64,000 bases of DNA from Larix kaempferi (GCA_027924585.1 BSBM01000461.1:10417001-10481000), one strand, 5' to 3'; counted from the first letter of the stretch, positions 46,665 through 60,673 are shown. The notes: generated from the sequence alone by a model not told the origin. Made by a program: numbers and translations.

Positions 46665-47740
46665 ATGTCTCGGAATACTCAGTCTAAAACACTTCACAGG
46701 GATTTGTTGACCAAAGATCCCAATTTTGGCATCTTCACAGACACCAGTGAAAGGGTCACTGAAACCTATCAAATGGACTGGGCCAAAATATATGCTATCT
46801 TTGACAATGATGACCTTTTGGACATCAAAGAAGACTGACTTGCATATGAGAAAATTAGGGCTTCAAAAATCCATGCCATTGTTGCTCGCCCCGCAGTCCT
46901 ACCTTATACAGACCCTGTTAAATGGATTGTGGAAAACGCTAACCCTAAGGACCAGTCGTTTAACAATAATGCCGGGTCACAATTGGCATCCTTCCACCCT
47001 AAAGTTTTTATCAGATCTTTTCCTCTCAAGTCAGTTTTACAAATCCTTAGCCCTTATTTCATTCAATCCTCCAAGACTAGATACAATTTTCAAGAAATGA
47101 TGAAATCATGGATGGTTTAATCTAGCAGTTTTGTGCCGAAGGATGATAACCTTTATTCGATTGCTTAGTTCAAGGAACCTTACTCCTTATTGGTAGCCAT
47201 GCTCTGCAGGCTCTTTGGCCTCCCCAGTTGCTCAATTTTTAAAGCTGAATGGGCTCCTATAGCTCACCATGTCTTGACAACAAGAGAATCTTTCCCTTGG
47301 GCATCTATCTTGTCTTCAAAACTTAAAACAACAATTCAAGATTATCAGAAGGTGCCTTCCTTAAGAAAGCCACATTTTTACCTATCAGCCTTCATTCTTG
47401 ATGCCTTTTGCTCTAAATTTCAATATCCTAACATGGGGTCGAATTGGACCACTGAAGCTCCATCGGTTCATATATATCATTCGGCACTGTGGGAAAGCAA
47501 TTGCGTGCCCCTGCTCTATGACATTTGTGACCATTTCATGGGCACTATTTATTGCAAAATATTCAAACAGGAAGCTCCCGCCTTTTCAGCTGATGCCAGA
47601 ACTTTCATCAACACGATTGGTGATTGGTATGTTTATGAGTCCTTTTCATACATAGAGTCTGGGGAAGTGACATTGTTCACCTTCTGCCAACAATAGTGCC
47701 TTATAGGTTGGTCATTCAATAGGTTTCTGTTAGGATATTC
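46665..47740 (+). pseudogene. Upstream ORF of the outer element, N-terminal part (copy B)
   Basis: The frame starts at the ATG at 46665 (MSRNTQSKTLHRDLLTKDPN). It runs through stops at 46836-46838, 47118-47120 and 47166-47168, with clear protein-like sequence throughout: WIVENANPKDQSFNNNAGSQ, FKEPYSLLVAMLCRLFGLP, FYLSAFILDAFCSKFQYPNM, IGDWYVYESFSYIES. A frameshift near 47690 leads to PTIVPYRLVIQ, after which an insertion separates it from the rest. The protein is Trp/Phe-rich and probably globular. I cannot assign a domain or activity; such long upstream ORFs are known from Ogre-like elements, where their function is also unknown. Confidence 0.6.
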
Positions 47741-47744
47741 CTAT

Positions 47745-48480
47745 ACTCCATCCTAGTCCCACTAGTGTTTTGATCATTTACATTTTCAGTCATGCATACA
47801 CTTTTAGGGTTTGCATGCATTCTAGGGTTTGCATGCATTTAGCATGCATCCCAGTCATCAGTCCAGCACCTAGCCCTCAGTTAGCCAGCCCCCAGGAGCT
47901 TCTCACTATTTAGTTTTATCCCTCCAGTTGCTTAATGCGCCCTTCTTCCTTGATTTTTGGGAGAAAATCGCCCTTCTTCACCTATCAGTCCTATTGTCTT
48001 CAGTTTACACTCAGTTACACTCAATTACACTCAGTTACAGTCAGTTACACTCAGTTATACTCAGTTACACTTAATTACATTGAGTTACACTTAGTTACAC
48101 CTACCAGAGTTAGTTTGAATGATGGTTGACAGTTACTTGAGCATTGATGACTCCACTAATGATGATGGAGACTTCCAGTTGTGCTCCAATGATCATGAGG
48201 ACACCTAGTTGTGCTCCGATGACACTCTATTGATCTTATGATCACTCTGAGAGGCTAATTCGAATTGCCACCTTAGGAAGTCGAATCCTCTCTACCATTG
48301 TGCTATTTATTTGTCCATATTGTGATTAATTAACTAGTGTGTGTGAAGTATTATTGCTTCTATCTGAGTTCTATTGTACCATATTATTCTGTTGCTCATT
48401 ATACTGTATTGTTCACTCTTCTTCTATTTTCATGCTTAATCATAATTACTCTTGTGAGGTATACATCATCTCTTAGATTT
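47745..48480. repeat. ~0.74-kb insertion within the upstream ORF (both copies)
   Basis: Protein-like sequence stops after VSVRIF (gttaggatattc, near 47728-47742) and resumes with a similar phrase TVRIF (gtgaggattttc, near 48483-48495). The intervening part has no coding look and contains a 10-base minisatellite and AT-rich sequence. Copy A contains the right part at 1-210. The short similar phrases at both edges could be a diverged target duplication. The class of insertion is unknown. Confidence 0.4.
48001..48102. repeat. 10-bp minisatellite, ten units
   Basis: Units of TCAGTTACAC with one- or two-base variants, exactly ten bases apart. Confidence 0.92.
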
Positions 48481-49286
48481 ACTGTGAGGATTTTCATAGT
48501 TTCCTATCTGACTGTCACTGATAGTGTCTACAAGAAACTCACTGGTTCCAAAAAGAGGGGTTGGCCTAAATTCTCTTTAAATCTTGGGACATTAGTTATC
48601 CCTACCTCAACCTGGGCTACAGTGCTTGGTGATCAGCTGGCTCCTTTGAAGTTGGGTAAAGCCCCCAAAAGAAAGCATGATCCTAAGAAGTTCCTGGATG
48701 CACATTTCAAGCAGTATCATATGAAAATGGACTATGTCCATGAAGAACTCCCAGATGAATCAATCTATCAAGGAGTGAATAATTTTTCTGAAGTATTGGA
48801 AAGGGCCAGGAGCTTAGATAAACAGCAACATATTATGGCATATTAGAAAAAAATAAAAACTCAATTATACAAGCAAAGAACAATGGAGTTGAATCTCATT
48901 GAGTAAGTTAGAAGGGATAAAGAACAAAAGCTAATCCAGCAAGCTAAAGCACCTCTGATGCTTACTTATACAGATGGAGATAAAGGTAAAGCTCCCATGG
49001 AGAATCTCCTTCAAGTGAAAACAACTGAGCAGGTTAAAGCTTTGGTTTAGACCTCTCAGCATTTCCAGCAGGAGTTAGCACAACTCACTTCAGTGATTCA
49101 TACTCAAATGGCTGAACCTCCTAAGCTCACTATGGATGTTCAAGTGATTGTTGCAGCTTTGCAGGTAGTTGATGATTTGACAATGGCTGAGTTTAACCCA
49201 GGCAAGTGATAGAAAGTTCAGGTTTCTACATCAAAGATTCCTACTATTGATCTCATTGACAGTGATGTTGAAGATGAGCCACATCC
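48478..49286 (+). pseudogene. Upstream ORF of the outer element, middle part (copy B)
   Basis: Same as 209-1017 in copy A, including the TAG after the HIMAY tail and the downstream in-frame stops. It ends at the CATCC target copy (49282-49286) of the nested element. Since the stops are shared, the ORF was already dead when the two copies separated. Confidence 0.6.
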
Positions 49287-50666
49287 TGTAATGTCCCCAG
49301 TTTGACCCCATGCTGTTAAAATCGTAAATGATGTAATATTGTTATGAAATTGTGGTGAGGATCTCAAGGCCAAGGCCCCGCCATCAATTTATTGATGCAT
49401 ATGGTTTACATGCTAGCCATGCACAATGGAATTGCAAATATTATGTAAATATGTATTTTAATAAAAATACCCACAACTAGTTATGCAATGCAACAAGAGA
49501 TGGGAGCATGATTTTACAAGGAATTGGGAGGGACAACATTCAAACCCTTAGATCCAATCAAGTCAAGTCAAATGTCAATGAGAGAACCCATGAACCCTCA
49601 ACTACCCATGTTGAATTTTGTACCCAATCATTGATTTCTCCCAAGAGTTGGTTGAGGTAGTTAATGCCTTAAGGAGGTATGGCTGTCCAAATTCGAGTAT
49701 GGGAAAGCCACCTTGCATGGAAAATCGTGTTTGGATTCTTGGTCAAGAAAAGGGCCATGAATGGCTCTCCAAGCCATTATCCATCAACCTGTTGCTCTCC
49801 CTCATGATTTTGGAGCTATCTGGGCGTTTTCCAGCCATGTTTTTATGTGTTTTTCTTGATCCCCACCTGGAAAAAGGGCGTTTTTGTGTTGTATAAAAAT
49901 GGGGAAGAAGGGGAATTCAATTTGGGTTCCATAGATACCATTTGGGCTGCTGAATGCTTAGATACTTGGGGGAGAAATCGTTTTCCTCCCTATGAATGTT
50001 TTCCCCATCCCACAATTCGTTTTTGGTTGGAATCAATTTGGGGAAAGCCCTTGGCCATTCTGTTTGTAAATCCCATTGCTGAACATGTGTATCCATGCCC
50101 GATGATTGTGCTTGGTGTGTGTAGATAGAGTATGTTGGGTATGGGTTATGGGAATCCATTCTTTTGGCTTGAGCTTGAGTACAAGCATCCAAGGTTCATA
50201 TGTAGCCTGATAAACCCAACTATGGACTGGCTTGGCTCAGATGAGATGATTAATTGGCCTGTGCATGAGATTCTATGTCCCCTTTTCCTTGTAAGAATCA
50301 TGCCCAGCTCAAGGGTGGCAGTTTTGTTGAGAGAATTGATGAACACAACTGGCCTATGGTTGGGCAGAACGTTGTAGCGACATAGCTAGTTGCTTGGGAC
50401 AATTGCACAATGGAGATTAGTGTTTTTCTATCTATGTGTTTTGCCTCTACAGTGTTTAAACTAATGACTATTATTGATATATTGAATGCATATGAAAATA
50501 TGTGTGGATGAGTTTATTTCCGTTGTGCATGTTTGTTTGATTTGCATTTGCACACATTTGTTTTTAACTGCATGAATCTAATGAAGGGGTTGAGTTTTAT
50601 GAAAAGCCACATAGATTGGTATAATGTTCCCTTCCTCGAATTGGGCCTGCAGGTGGGTACATTAAA
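49287..50666 (+). repeat. 5' LTR of nested element, copy B
   Basis: 1380 bases, closest to 1018-2396. The terminal CA has mutated to AA. Confidence 0.9.
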
Positions 50667-50668
50667 TT

Positions 50669-50680
50669 TGGTATCAGAGC
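50669..50680 (+). other. Primer binding site, initiator tRNA-Met type (copy B)
   Basis: TGGTATCAGAGC, two bases after the 5' LTR. Confidence 0.9.
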
Positions 50681-50799
50681 TTCTGGTTGCAGCATTGGGC
50701 CTTCATGGGCTACCTATCATAGTTGTAGAGGTAAGTATGCTTCTGGTTCAGCACTGATAATTAAGAAAAATTTTAAAAATTTCAAATTTTGAAAAATTT

Positions 50800-51315
50800 T
50801 CTAAGTGTTTTTGTTTGGTTGAGCCGATGCGTTTCGGCAAGTCTCGTGGAGTTGAGACAATACATTTCGGTGAGACTCGCTAAGTGGAGCCGACACGGTC
50901 AGCCAATTTGGTTGAGTTGTGCCAACGAAGTTGTGGAAGTGCCCAAGGAAAGGAACAAAAATTTGAAAAATTTTCTAAGTGTCTTTCAGCAGCAGAACTC
51001 AGTGAGTTGGTCCGCAACGGTGGAAGAACTCATCAAGTTGGTTCAAACTATGGCAGAACTCAGCAAGTTGGTTCAAAATGGTGGAAGGACTCAATGAGTT
51101 CGTCCGAGAAAAATTTCTAAGTGTTTTATGGTGGAGGAACTCGACAAGTTGGTCCGAAATTGCGACAGAACTCAACGAGTTAGTCCGAAATGACGGAAAA
51201 GACAGATGAGTCGCTGACCAGAGAAAATCAGCGAGTTGGTGCGAAATAGGTCGAAATACATCGTTGAGTTCGCTAACCAGCAGAACTCAGTAAGTTGATC
51301 TGTAACGGGTCGGAA
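50800..51315 (+). repeat. Leader tandem repeat of nested element, copy B
   Basis: Same degenerate ~40-base array as 2530-3075, based on 'cagaactcagtgagttggt'. Confidence 0.6.
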
Positions 51316-52903
51316 GAACACGGTGAGTTGCTCCAAAACAGGGAATTTCAGCGATTTTCCAAGGTGAATTTCAGGTGCTGGAAGTTCAAAAATTGCCATG
51401 GAACTTATGCGCTAGATTGTGCGAAATGGAAAGAATTACAACAAAAAAAATCGAGGGCGTTGCCCTTGACTTTCCCTGCAGTGGCGGAAGCCACAAGGAA
51501 GCAAGCCCCCTTGACCCCCGTTGTCCCCCAGAGACAGTCGTGAAAGTGTGAAATGCATTCTCTATGCTTGGGATGAGAAGCAGGAATATCATAGAAGGTT
51601 GTGGAAGCCTTATTGAGAGTAATTGAATGTAATATGCATTGCGGAAGAGCAATGGGAGTAGCAAGGCAATGTTGATAAGAGGGAAATTCCTCACCTTAAA
51701 CTATTTCTTTTTATAGCATAAGAATTGCATGTTTGAAAAATAGCAAGAATAAATGTTATACACATATGTATATATTAAATTGATAAATCATGAGAAGATC
51801 ATAGCTAATGATTGCTTGTATCCTTGGTAGGAAAGCCAAGAAAAGGATTAGCTATGATGTGGAGGGGGAAATCCATGTCATGAGGAGGAATTGGAAAGGG
51901 AGAATTCCTTAACTCCTCTCTTGCTATTGTATTATGGCATAGGGATTCTGGAAATGCAAGAGAGTAATGCATATGAATTAGTGGGCATCATTAAAGAGTC
52001 ATTGCATAGTGCATGTGGATTGCTTATGTATGAGCATGAAGTTGCACATGGGTAAAGGTAGTGAAATTTACACATGCAATAGCCCATTAATGGTACTGCC
52101 TATGGTTGATCACCAATAATGTTGTTCATAATGGTTGTACGAATCAAACCATAGAAGCATGACTGGAAATGCAAAAGATTAGATAGATGAAATGAATATG
52201 CACTAGATGGCATATTAATAAACATTGCACAGTGTATGTCATATTGCATATTGGTAAAATAGCGAGGTTTTACATATGCAATGAGCCACTTAAGATAATT
52301 ATTGAGGTTGCTAATAATTAGTTGTGTTCGCATTGGTTGTAGGACCAAAGAAAACCGAAGCATGGCTAAGGATGTGGATGATGTTGCATATGACCAACAA
52401 CCTTATGAGGAAAGGATGGTGCGACAAATCTATGATCACGATGTTGGAAAAAGGACTATGTAGCCTTCGTAAGAAACCAACTAATCAGGTAACATCCAGT
52501 GATGTTAATGACAACCATGCAGGTAATGGTTATTTGTGCTAAATTGCTTGAATGTTGAAATAGGATTTGGTAAGATCCCTTCAACTATGTTTAAACTATG
52601 TTGAAATGTTTGCATATGAGACTGAGTGCCTGAGTGTGAATATAATCCTACCAAGTATGGTCGGGTATGGGTATGTGAAGGCAAGGATCATTACACCCTA
52701 TAGTTTCTTAGAAACCTCAATGCATTCGGTTGTGATTTTTAACAACCAAAGCAAGTGATGACTTATGGTCCCATTGTAGTGTATGCCATATGAGATAGTA
52801 ATGGTTAGGCCATAATATGTTGGAATGCATAGTATTCATGGATTAATGCAAGGTTGTATTGAGGGGGTATGCATTGAGTGAATGCACATTAAAAGATTAT
52901 GTA
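51316..52903 (+). other. Internal region of nested element (copy B), no genes seen
   Basis: Counterpart of 3076-4665 and non-coding. It lacks about 32 bases present in copy A near 3665-3700. Confidence 0.55.
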
Positions 52904-53656
52904 AATGTTGTGAATGTGCATGCATATGTGTGGGTGCACAGGTTGAGATGCATTGTGTGAATGCATGGGTGTGACATATATATGTTTCAATGCAGTTAGA
53001 TAATAGATGTGCACTATTGTTAATCCTGAGACCATTTCATGAGCTACTATGAATGCAGGAGAAAGATTGCATGGAGAATGTAGACATGTGATGGGCTACC
53101 AGAGCACTCTGTTGGAAGGATAGAGTTGCATGGAATGTGAAGTAATGAGTATTTAATGTTGTGAATGTGCATGCATATGTGTGGGTGCACATGTTGAGAT
53201 GCATTGTGTGAATGCATGGGTGTGACGTATATATGTTTCAATGCAGTTAGATAATAGATGTGCACTATTGTTAATCCTGAGACCATTTCATGAGCTACTA
53301 TGAATGCAGGAGAAAGATTGCATGGAGAATGTAGACATGTGATGGGCTACCAGAGCACTCTGTTGGAAGGATAGAGTTGCATGGAATGTGAAGTAATGAG
53401 TATTTAATGTTGTGAATGTGCATGCATATGTGTGGGTGCACATGTTGAGATGCATTGTGTGAATGCATGGGTGTGACGTATATATGTTTCAATGCAGTTA
53501 GATAATAGATGTGCACTATTGTTAATCCTGAGACCATTTCATGAGCTACTATGAATGCAGGAGAAAGATTGCATGGAGAATGTAGACATGTGATGGGCTA
53601 CCAGAGCACTCTGTTGGAAGGATAGAGTTGCATGGAATGTGAAGTAATGAGTATTT
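52904..53656 (+). repeat. 251-bp tandem repeat, three units (copy B)
   Basis: Units start at 52904, 53155 and 53406. Units two and three are almost identical to each other, which suggests one of them was gained after the A/B split. Confidence 0.93.
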
Positions 53657-56600
53657 ACAGTTTATTTAAACTGCATGGATAGTGTGACTGTGTCTTGCAA
53701 TTTTATTGTGATAATGATGCATATATAGAAATGTATATATTTCATTGCATTTCAAATATTAACAGCTGAAGATGTTTGAATTATTGAGTGTTATAATTCC
53801 GATATCACTTCAATGACTATTGTGCCAATGAAAGGATTATATGCATAGATACTCACAATGCATTTGGTTGATTGAAGTTTCAGTTTTCAAGTAGAAAAGT
53901 CTTGCGTATGGAAATGAGGATAAGTCCATAGTAAAGACCGGGATCTACCATGTGCAGAAGCCAAAGGTTATGAGAAGGTTCTCATGGTTGTAACTTATGC
54001 ATGAAACAAATCTGAAAATTGTCTGATTTAAGTTTATGAGAATAATCTCATGGTTGCAAATCTAAATTCTGTAGGAAAACAGATTTATAAATTTCAGATT
54101 TGAAATTTTCCTAATAATTGCTAATGATTGTTTGGCTTATATAAAAATTGTGTTAGGAAGACATGTTGTACGTGGATGTTCATGTATGGTAGAAAGGGTG
54201 AAACCATAATGGAAAGAGTGATACCACTTACGAGAGCCAAACAATATGAGGATGGCCTCATAGTTAAACCAATCCATTTATGTAGGAGGACAGAATTGTA
54301 AATTCATGTTTGAATTTAATTATTAATGCCATTGATTGGTTATGAAACAATCAGATTTGAAGTTATGATTAAATGTTGCTGACTGTTTGGCTATTTGATA
54401 AGTGTTCCAGGATGACACATTGCAGGAAGACCATGTGTGATGGCCTGCAAAATCCAAACTAGATGGGAAGGATCCCATGCTTTGGAAATGGGTTTCGGGT
54501 GAAATTACATAGTAAATGTTGATAATGTCTTAGCTGAACTGCATGTTAGTAAACCATGTGAGTGAGACAGTAAAATTATGCCAAGAAAGCATGTGTGGGT
54601 TATGGAACGTGAAAGGATTGGGGTGGCAAACCGAAGTACTGTTGACTTAAAGAAGGGAGCCCCCATTCTTTGCAAATGAAGGAAAGATACATCTGAAAAT
54701 GGATAAGTATTCTGTAACCCTAACTCATAATATACATGTTTGGGTATTAAATTTAATATGCAAAGCATGTTTTATTATTTCATTATTATTCCATACTGCT
54801 TGAGTATGATTAGGGCCTACATGTCTCACATCCGAAAGGGAGTGCACACATTTCTGGTGCTGGATTATAATAGGGTTGTCAATATTGACTACACCCTAAG
54901 GGAATGGATGCATTCCTGGTGTTTCAATACTTGATAGTGAATGTTGTGAAATATGTTTACAATTTTGGGACAACAATACTGATGATCTTGCTTATCCTTC
55001 GTGTGTTACTAGCTTACACAGAGGCAATTTGGTGCTGCACATGGATGAAGCAAAATGAAAGGTTGTTGTGGAGGTATTGACAAAGGGTTATTGCATTCCT
55101 AATGAACGCAGTCGGTGTACTGATTTGGCATTATTTACTTGGTTGTTGTGGAGGTATTGATGAAGGGTTGTTACATGCCTACTAAACCCAAACGATGCAC
55201 TGGTTTGGCATTATTTGCTTTGATGTTGCGGGTATGGTGGGGCCATGTTGACCTGTAGTTAAGGAAGTCACCTAAAGAGTTCCTAAAGGGAACCGTTGGT
55301 TTTGCACAAGAGAAGGAGTGCCATCCTTATGTGGGTGAAGAATTACTATGCGCATGAAGGGTTGTGACACATGTGAAAGGATGATGCAAGCCTAAGGCCG
55401 AGTGGTAGAGCCTTGACCTATAATGGTTGGTGGCACAGTTTCCTTCCATTGTTCAATAACCCAGATGAATGTGCTGGCTCGTCAATGGAGAGGGCCAACT
55501 AGGCATGGTACTGGTTGGGCACCACAAATGCTTGGTAAATCTAGTCGGCATAAAGGTGTACTGGTTGGGCATTAACAATTTGATGTTGTGTAGAAACATG
55601 CATGTTGGCCAAACATCCAATTCCATAGGCAATCCCAAGGCTTGCGAAGCGAAGCAGGATCCTGTGGACCAGAAAGGAAATGCACAACACAAATAAGTAT
55701 TCATTTTCATTTATTCTTGTTTGGAATAATGAAGATTTCATGTATAAACCTTCTAACAGCTAAGATGATACACTATTGTTCCTTTGTTGGAAACCTTGGT
55801 CATTGTAGGAAAGCAAGGACCGTGAAAGAACTATAAAATGCTTGGTAAAACTAGAGAGTAACTGGTCGGGCACTATAAAATTCTTGGTAAACCATAGAGT
55901 GACTAGTTGGGCACTATAAAATTCTTGGTAAACCAATGAGTAACTTGTCTGGCGCTATAAAATTCTGGTAAATATAGAGAATAACTTATGCTTGATAAAT
56001 TCAGAGAATAGTTGGTGGGAGCATTAACCACTTGATGTTGTGGAGCAGCTGGCATGCTGGCCAAACATTAATTAATTAATTGATAAAACCTAGTTGGCGT
56101 ACTAGTCTGGCATTGCCTATTCGAATCGTTGTGGAGTAGCCTAAGTGCTAGCCCAACATTCATTATTGTATCCATGGAAAATCCAATGCTTGTAAAGCAA
56201 AGAAGGAGCCTGTGGAATAAAGTGAAGACATCCAATACAGATAAGTATTTGGTTATCTTGCAGCTTCTTTCTTATGAATATACGTGTGTATATGATTTGA
56301 TTATGATTTCTTAAACTCTTTTTTAGAGGTAACCCTATGAAAATACAATAAACATGTGAATTGATTCAATGTTTGAGTGTAGGTATTACCGGAAGCAAGG
56401 ACTATGGAAGCATCTGGAGGATGCATGTGGACATGTGGCCGTCCTAAAGAGAGCTCAGTATGAGCAGTAATGAAAGATGGTGCTAGTGGACATGTGTGGG
56501 TCCTAGCAGCCAAAGGTTCTGTAAGCAACAATAGGGATGGGTTCCCTAGCTGAAAAGCATTAAACAGACCTTAGACACTAAGTGTCATAGCCAAGAAAGG

Positions 56601-57423
56601 AAAATTCAAGCATTCACATTGAATTGAAAGAGACAAAGGAGCATAGAACCACAAAGTGATGGTGTCGCTCCAGATTGGAACAAGACTAAGAGGGGGAAAC
56701 TCTTAGTCTTCCCTTTACCTTTTGACTAATGCATCTTAAAAATAAAGGATTGTTGAGTGCATGTCATAGCTGAAAATAGATTGTGTTTAATTGCTTGAAA
56801 TGAATTGTGAATGCTGAATTAGTTATTTCCTTGTGAAAGGATGAACAGGAATGAGTTCATGTGTATGTTGAGAAAGCATGAAATGTGTGGAAGTCTCATG
56901 AGTAAAGCATGGACGTTCCAATTCAATTGGGAAAATAATTGACTAATTTTAATATTGTGTTATGCTTGTCCTAACAGGAATTGCCATGATGAGTCTCATG
57001 GGGAGACATTGAAATCCATTGAGTGCAGCTAGTACTAGCCAAGTGTTGCTAGTGAGAAAAGCGAGAGCCAGTGGTACACGTTGATCATGGCAGGAGGCCA
57101 AAAACTATTTGATTTGGCTAAAAATCTTCCTCAAATAGTTGCCAAGACAACAAGAAAGATGGCATCCATGGAATTCCAGACTTGTAGATCAACTGGAAGG
57201 TAAATAAAAAGAAGGGATTGCTGTGGAGCAATGCCCAATTGCAGAGATGGGAGATCAAAATCGGCAAGAGCAACTGGTGGAAGCCAAAGGACCTGGTCCT
57301 AAAATTTCAAAGTAAAGAGATGAAATGCAAGACAGACCTGCCACCATTTGTGAATTTTTGAAGCATGTGTAAAGTGGGTATATATTCCAAAGTGTTGGAA
57401 CACCGAGGATGGTGTTATTCCAA
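53657..57423 (+). other. Internal region of nested element (copy B), no genes seen
   Basis: Counterpart of 5168-8934 with the same minor duplications (the ~80-base pair near 55062 and 55142, and ~47-base units at about 55831-55987). No coding motifs. Confidence 0.55.
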
Positions 57424-57434
57424 GTGGAAGGGAA

Positions 57435-58823
57435 TGTAATGTTCCCAGTTTGACCCCATGGTGTTAAAATCGTAAATGATCTAATATTGTTATGAAATCA
57501 TGGTGAGGAACTCAAGGCCAACGCCCTGCCATCGATTTATTGATGCATATGGTTTACGTGCTAGCCATGCACAATGGAATTGTGAATATTATGTAAATAT
57601 GCATTTTAATAAAAATACCTACAACTAGCTATGCAATGCAACAAGAGATGGGGGCATGATTTTACAAGGAATTGGGAGGGAAAACATCCAAACCATTGGA
57701 TCCAATCAAGTCAAACCAAATGTCAATGAGAGAACCCATGAACCCTCAACTACCCATGTTGACTTTTATACCCAATCATTGATTTTCCCTAAGAGTTGGT
57801 TGAGGTAGCTAATGCCTTAGGGAATGGGAGGTATGGCTATCCAAATTTGAGCATGGGAAAGCCACCCTGAATGGAAAATTGTGTTTGGCTTCTTGGTCAA
57901 GAAATGAGCCATGAATGGCTCCCCAAGCCATTATCCATCAACTAGTTGCTCTCCCTCATGAGTTTGGAGCTACCTGGGCATTTTTCAGCCATGTTTTTAT
58001 GTGTTTTCCTTGATCCCCGGCTGGGAGAGGGGCATTTTTGTGTTGTATACCAATGGGGAAGAAGGTGAATCCAATTGGGGTTCCATAGATATAGTTTGGG
58101 CTACTGAATGCTTAGATAATTGGCGGAGAAATCGTTTTCCTCCCTGTGAATGTTTTCTCCATCCCACAATTCATTTTTGGTTGGAAACAATTTGAGGAAA
58201 GCCCCTGGTCATCCTGTTTGTAAATCCCATTGCTGAACATGTGTATCCATGCCCGATTATTGTGCTTGATGTGTGTAGATAGAGTATGTTGGGTATGGGT
58301 TATGGGAATCCATTCTTTTGGCTTGAGCTTGAGTACAAGCATCCAAGGTTCATATGTAGCCTGATAAACCCAGCTGTGGACTAGCTTGGCTCAGATGAGA
58401 TGATTAATTGGGTTGTGCATAAGCTTGAATGTCCCCTTTTCCTTGTAAGAACCATGCCCAGCTCAGGGGTGGCAATTGTGTTGAGAGAATTGATGAACAC
58501 AACTGGCCTATGTTTTAGTGGAACATTGCAGCGACATAGCTAGTTGCTTGGGACAATTGCACAATGGAGATAAGTGTTTTTCTACCTATGTGTTTTGCCT
58601 CTGCAGTGTTTAAATTAATGACTGTTATTGATAGATTGAATGCATGTGGAAATATGTGTGTGGATGAGTTTTTTTTCTAATGTGCATGTTTTCTTGATTT
58701 TCATCTGCACACATTTGTTTTTAACTGTATGTATCTAATGAAGGGGATGAGTTTTATGAAAATCCCCATAGATTGGTAGAATGTTCCCTTCCTTGAATTG
58801 GGTTTGGAAGTGGGTACATTACA
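57435..58823 (+). repeat. 3' LTR of nested element, copy B
   Basis: 1389 bases, closest to 8946-10334. Followed by target copy CATCC. Confidence 0.92.
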
Positions 58824-60673
58824 CATCCTGCAGTCCAAGTGACTGAAGAATTTACTGAGAAGGTGACTGACAAGGTTATTAAAGAAATCACTGAAGAAAT
58901 GATTGACAACTCACAGGAAGTCATGGACCTATTGGACATTATTTAAATGGATCATTCTGATCCTGATCAACAAGTGTTGGAAATCACCACTACACCTAAT
59001 GCTCAAACTTCATCTCTATTACTTTATTCCATAGAGAATATTTCTACTTTTCCTACAGGGGTGATGCCACCATTCTCCATTTCCCAATTTTTTCATACTT
59101 TGACTTATAGACCCACCCCTTTTCCTGGTAACTCAGTTTCTTTTTCCATCCCTTCATCTATTTTTGCAAAAGTCCAGTCTTCGACTATCCCCCTGCAATT
59201 AACCATATCCACTTCATCGTTACCTACTGAGAATGAGCCACCATCAACTCCTTCTCTATTATCACCATCTGCTAATGATGATCATCTTCCACTTTCTGAA
59301 GCCTTCACTTCAATCCCTTCCCCAAATCCTATCCCACCAGTTCCTTAGACTGTCTCTACCCCTATGGTTATTCCTCAAGTTACCATGCCCATGCCCAATC
59401 CAATGGCCACTCAAACTCCTTCATTGGTTTCAACAGAAAATGTAATCTCAATTACTTCTGAGATAATAACTAAATATGAAGATGATGTGGTAGTCCCTCT
59501 TGGACAATATTTCTACAACAAGGAAAATAAAGCAGTGGTAAAGAGGGGTAAGAACAGGAGCATGGATCAAGGTGAATTGGAAGTATCTGTCCCCAATCAA
59601 ATAATATTGACTCAACAAGCAAATGACCCCCAAACAGGAGTAATTGAAATAGCCACAGCCTTAGGAGCATTTGCTGGTGCAAACCTTGATTCAATCCAGA
59701 TACTTAATAGGGAAATTGATCAGAAGAAAGAATATTTGGAAAGGCTCACAAAAGAACTAGTGAAGACCAAGGACGAGCATGAGACTTATGTTGATGAGCT
59801 GAGGAGGATATGGGAAGACAAGTTAGAAGTTTTGGAGTGAAGCAATACCTCTCTGCAGGCTGAGATTTGTGATGTACAAGCTAAGAATTCTGTTAATACT
59901 CAAAAGATACCCTACTGCAAAAGCAATGTGAGGAAGCAATTGCAAGTGCAGCCTCTTCTACTTTCTGTAAGGTGTCATCTCAGGAATTCAAGGACTTGGC
60001 CCTTCAAGTCAATGAAGACTATTATAAGTTTCTGGAGAATCTATTTTGCACACTGGATGAGATCAGGGAGACTCATATCACTTTTGGTAAGATGTATAGT
60101 GCCCTTGAAGAGCAGAAATCCAGAAGGCTGGAATCTTCTAAGGAAAATGAAAACATTAGTGAGTGGCAGATATATATCAAGGATACTCCAGAAGGTTTCC
60201 CTATGCTTAACAACTTTCAATTTAAGAAGATTAACGGTGCATTGAACACTTGGCTTGAACTTAATGAGTCAGTTGAGGATATTCTCAAGAGAGCACAAGC
60301 TATGTGTAGAGGGCAATGGTATGCAACAGATAATGTTATGGAAAGTCTTCAGTTGCCTGCCATGGAACTCATTGAAGATGCTTACCCATCGAAGTTGAAT
60401 ATCGAGGAAATCGAGCGCAAATGTGAAGAAGCCCAACAGCAAATTCATCTCCTCGTAGAGATCAAAATCAATGATGTGGAGCGATTGATCATGAAACCGG
60501 TCTCCTTGGAACGTAAAATCCAAGTCTTTATCTGCATTTGGCATAAGCTGGAAAATACTGAAATGGAAAAATTCAAGTGCAATGCCCAGCTCGGGCTTGA
60601 GTTAGCTAATTGTCCGATTATGGATGAGTTGTTAGAAATTTGGGACAAATGGCAAGTTTTTCTAGGCCATTAG
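58824..60673 (+). pseudogene. Upstream ORF of the outer element, C-terminal part (copy B)
   Basis: Resumes as HPAVQVTEE, passes stops at 58944-58946 and 59346-59348 (both shared with copy A), and ends its first frame at 59838-59840, where copy A has an earlier TAA. A second frame from 59972 gives 233 codons to 60673, including the segment with IERKCEEAQQQIHLLVEIK that copy A has lost. The C-terminus is Leu/Glu-rich and helical, ending WDKWQVFLGH. Function unknown. Confidence 0.6.

Larger units (their letters stand above)
49287..58823 (+). mobile_element. Nested non-autonomous LTR retrotransposon, copy B
   Basis: 5' LTR at 49287-50666 (last bases ATTAAA instead of ATTACA), primer site at 50669-50680, polypurine tract at 57424-57434 (decayed) and 3' LTR at 57435-58823. 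Target copies are CATCC on both sides (49282-49286 and 58824-58828). Interior is non-coding as in copy A, with three instead of two 251-base units. The identical position and shared LTR-specific differences show it is the same insertion as in copy A, not a second one. Confidence 0.93.

Noticed and set aside
58824-60673. Upstream ORF as an envelope-like gene
   Set aside because: No signal peptide, membrane segment or furin-type site is visible; it is also upstream of gag rather than after integrase.
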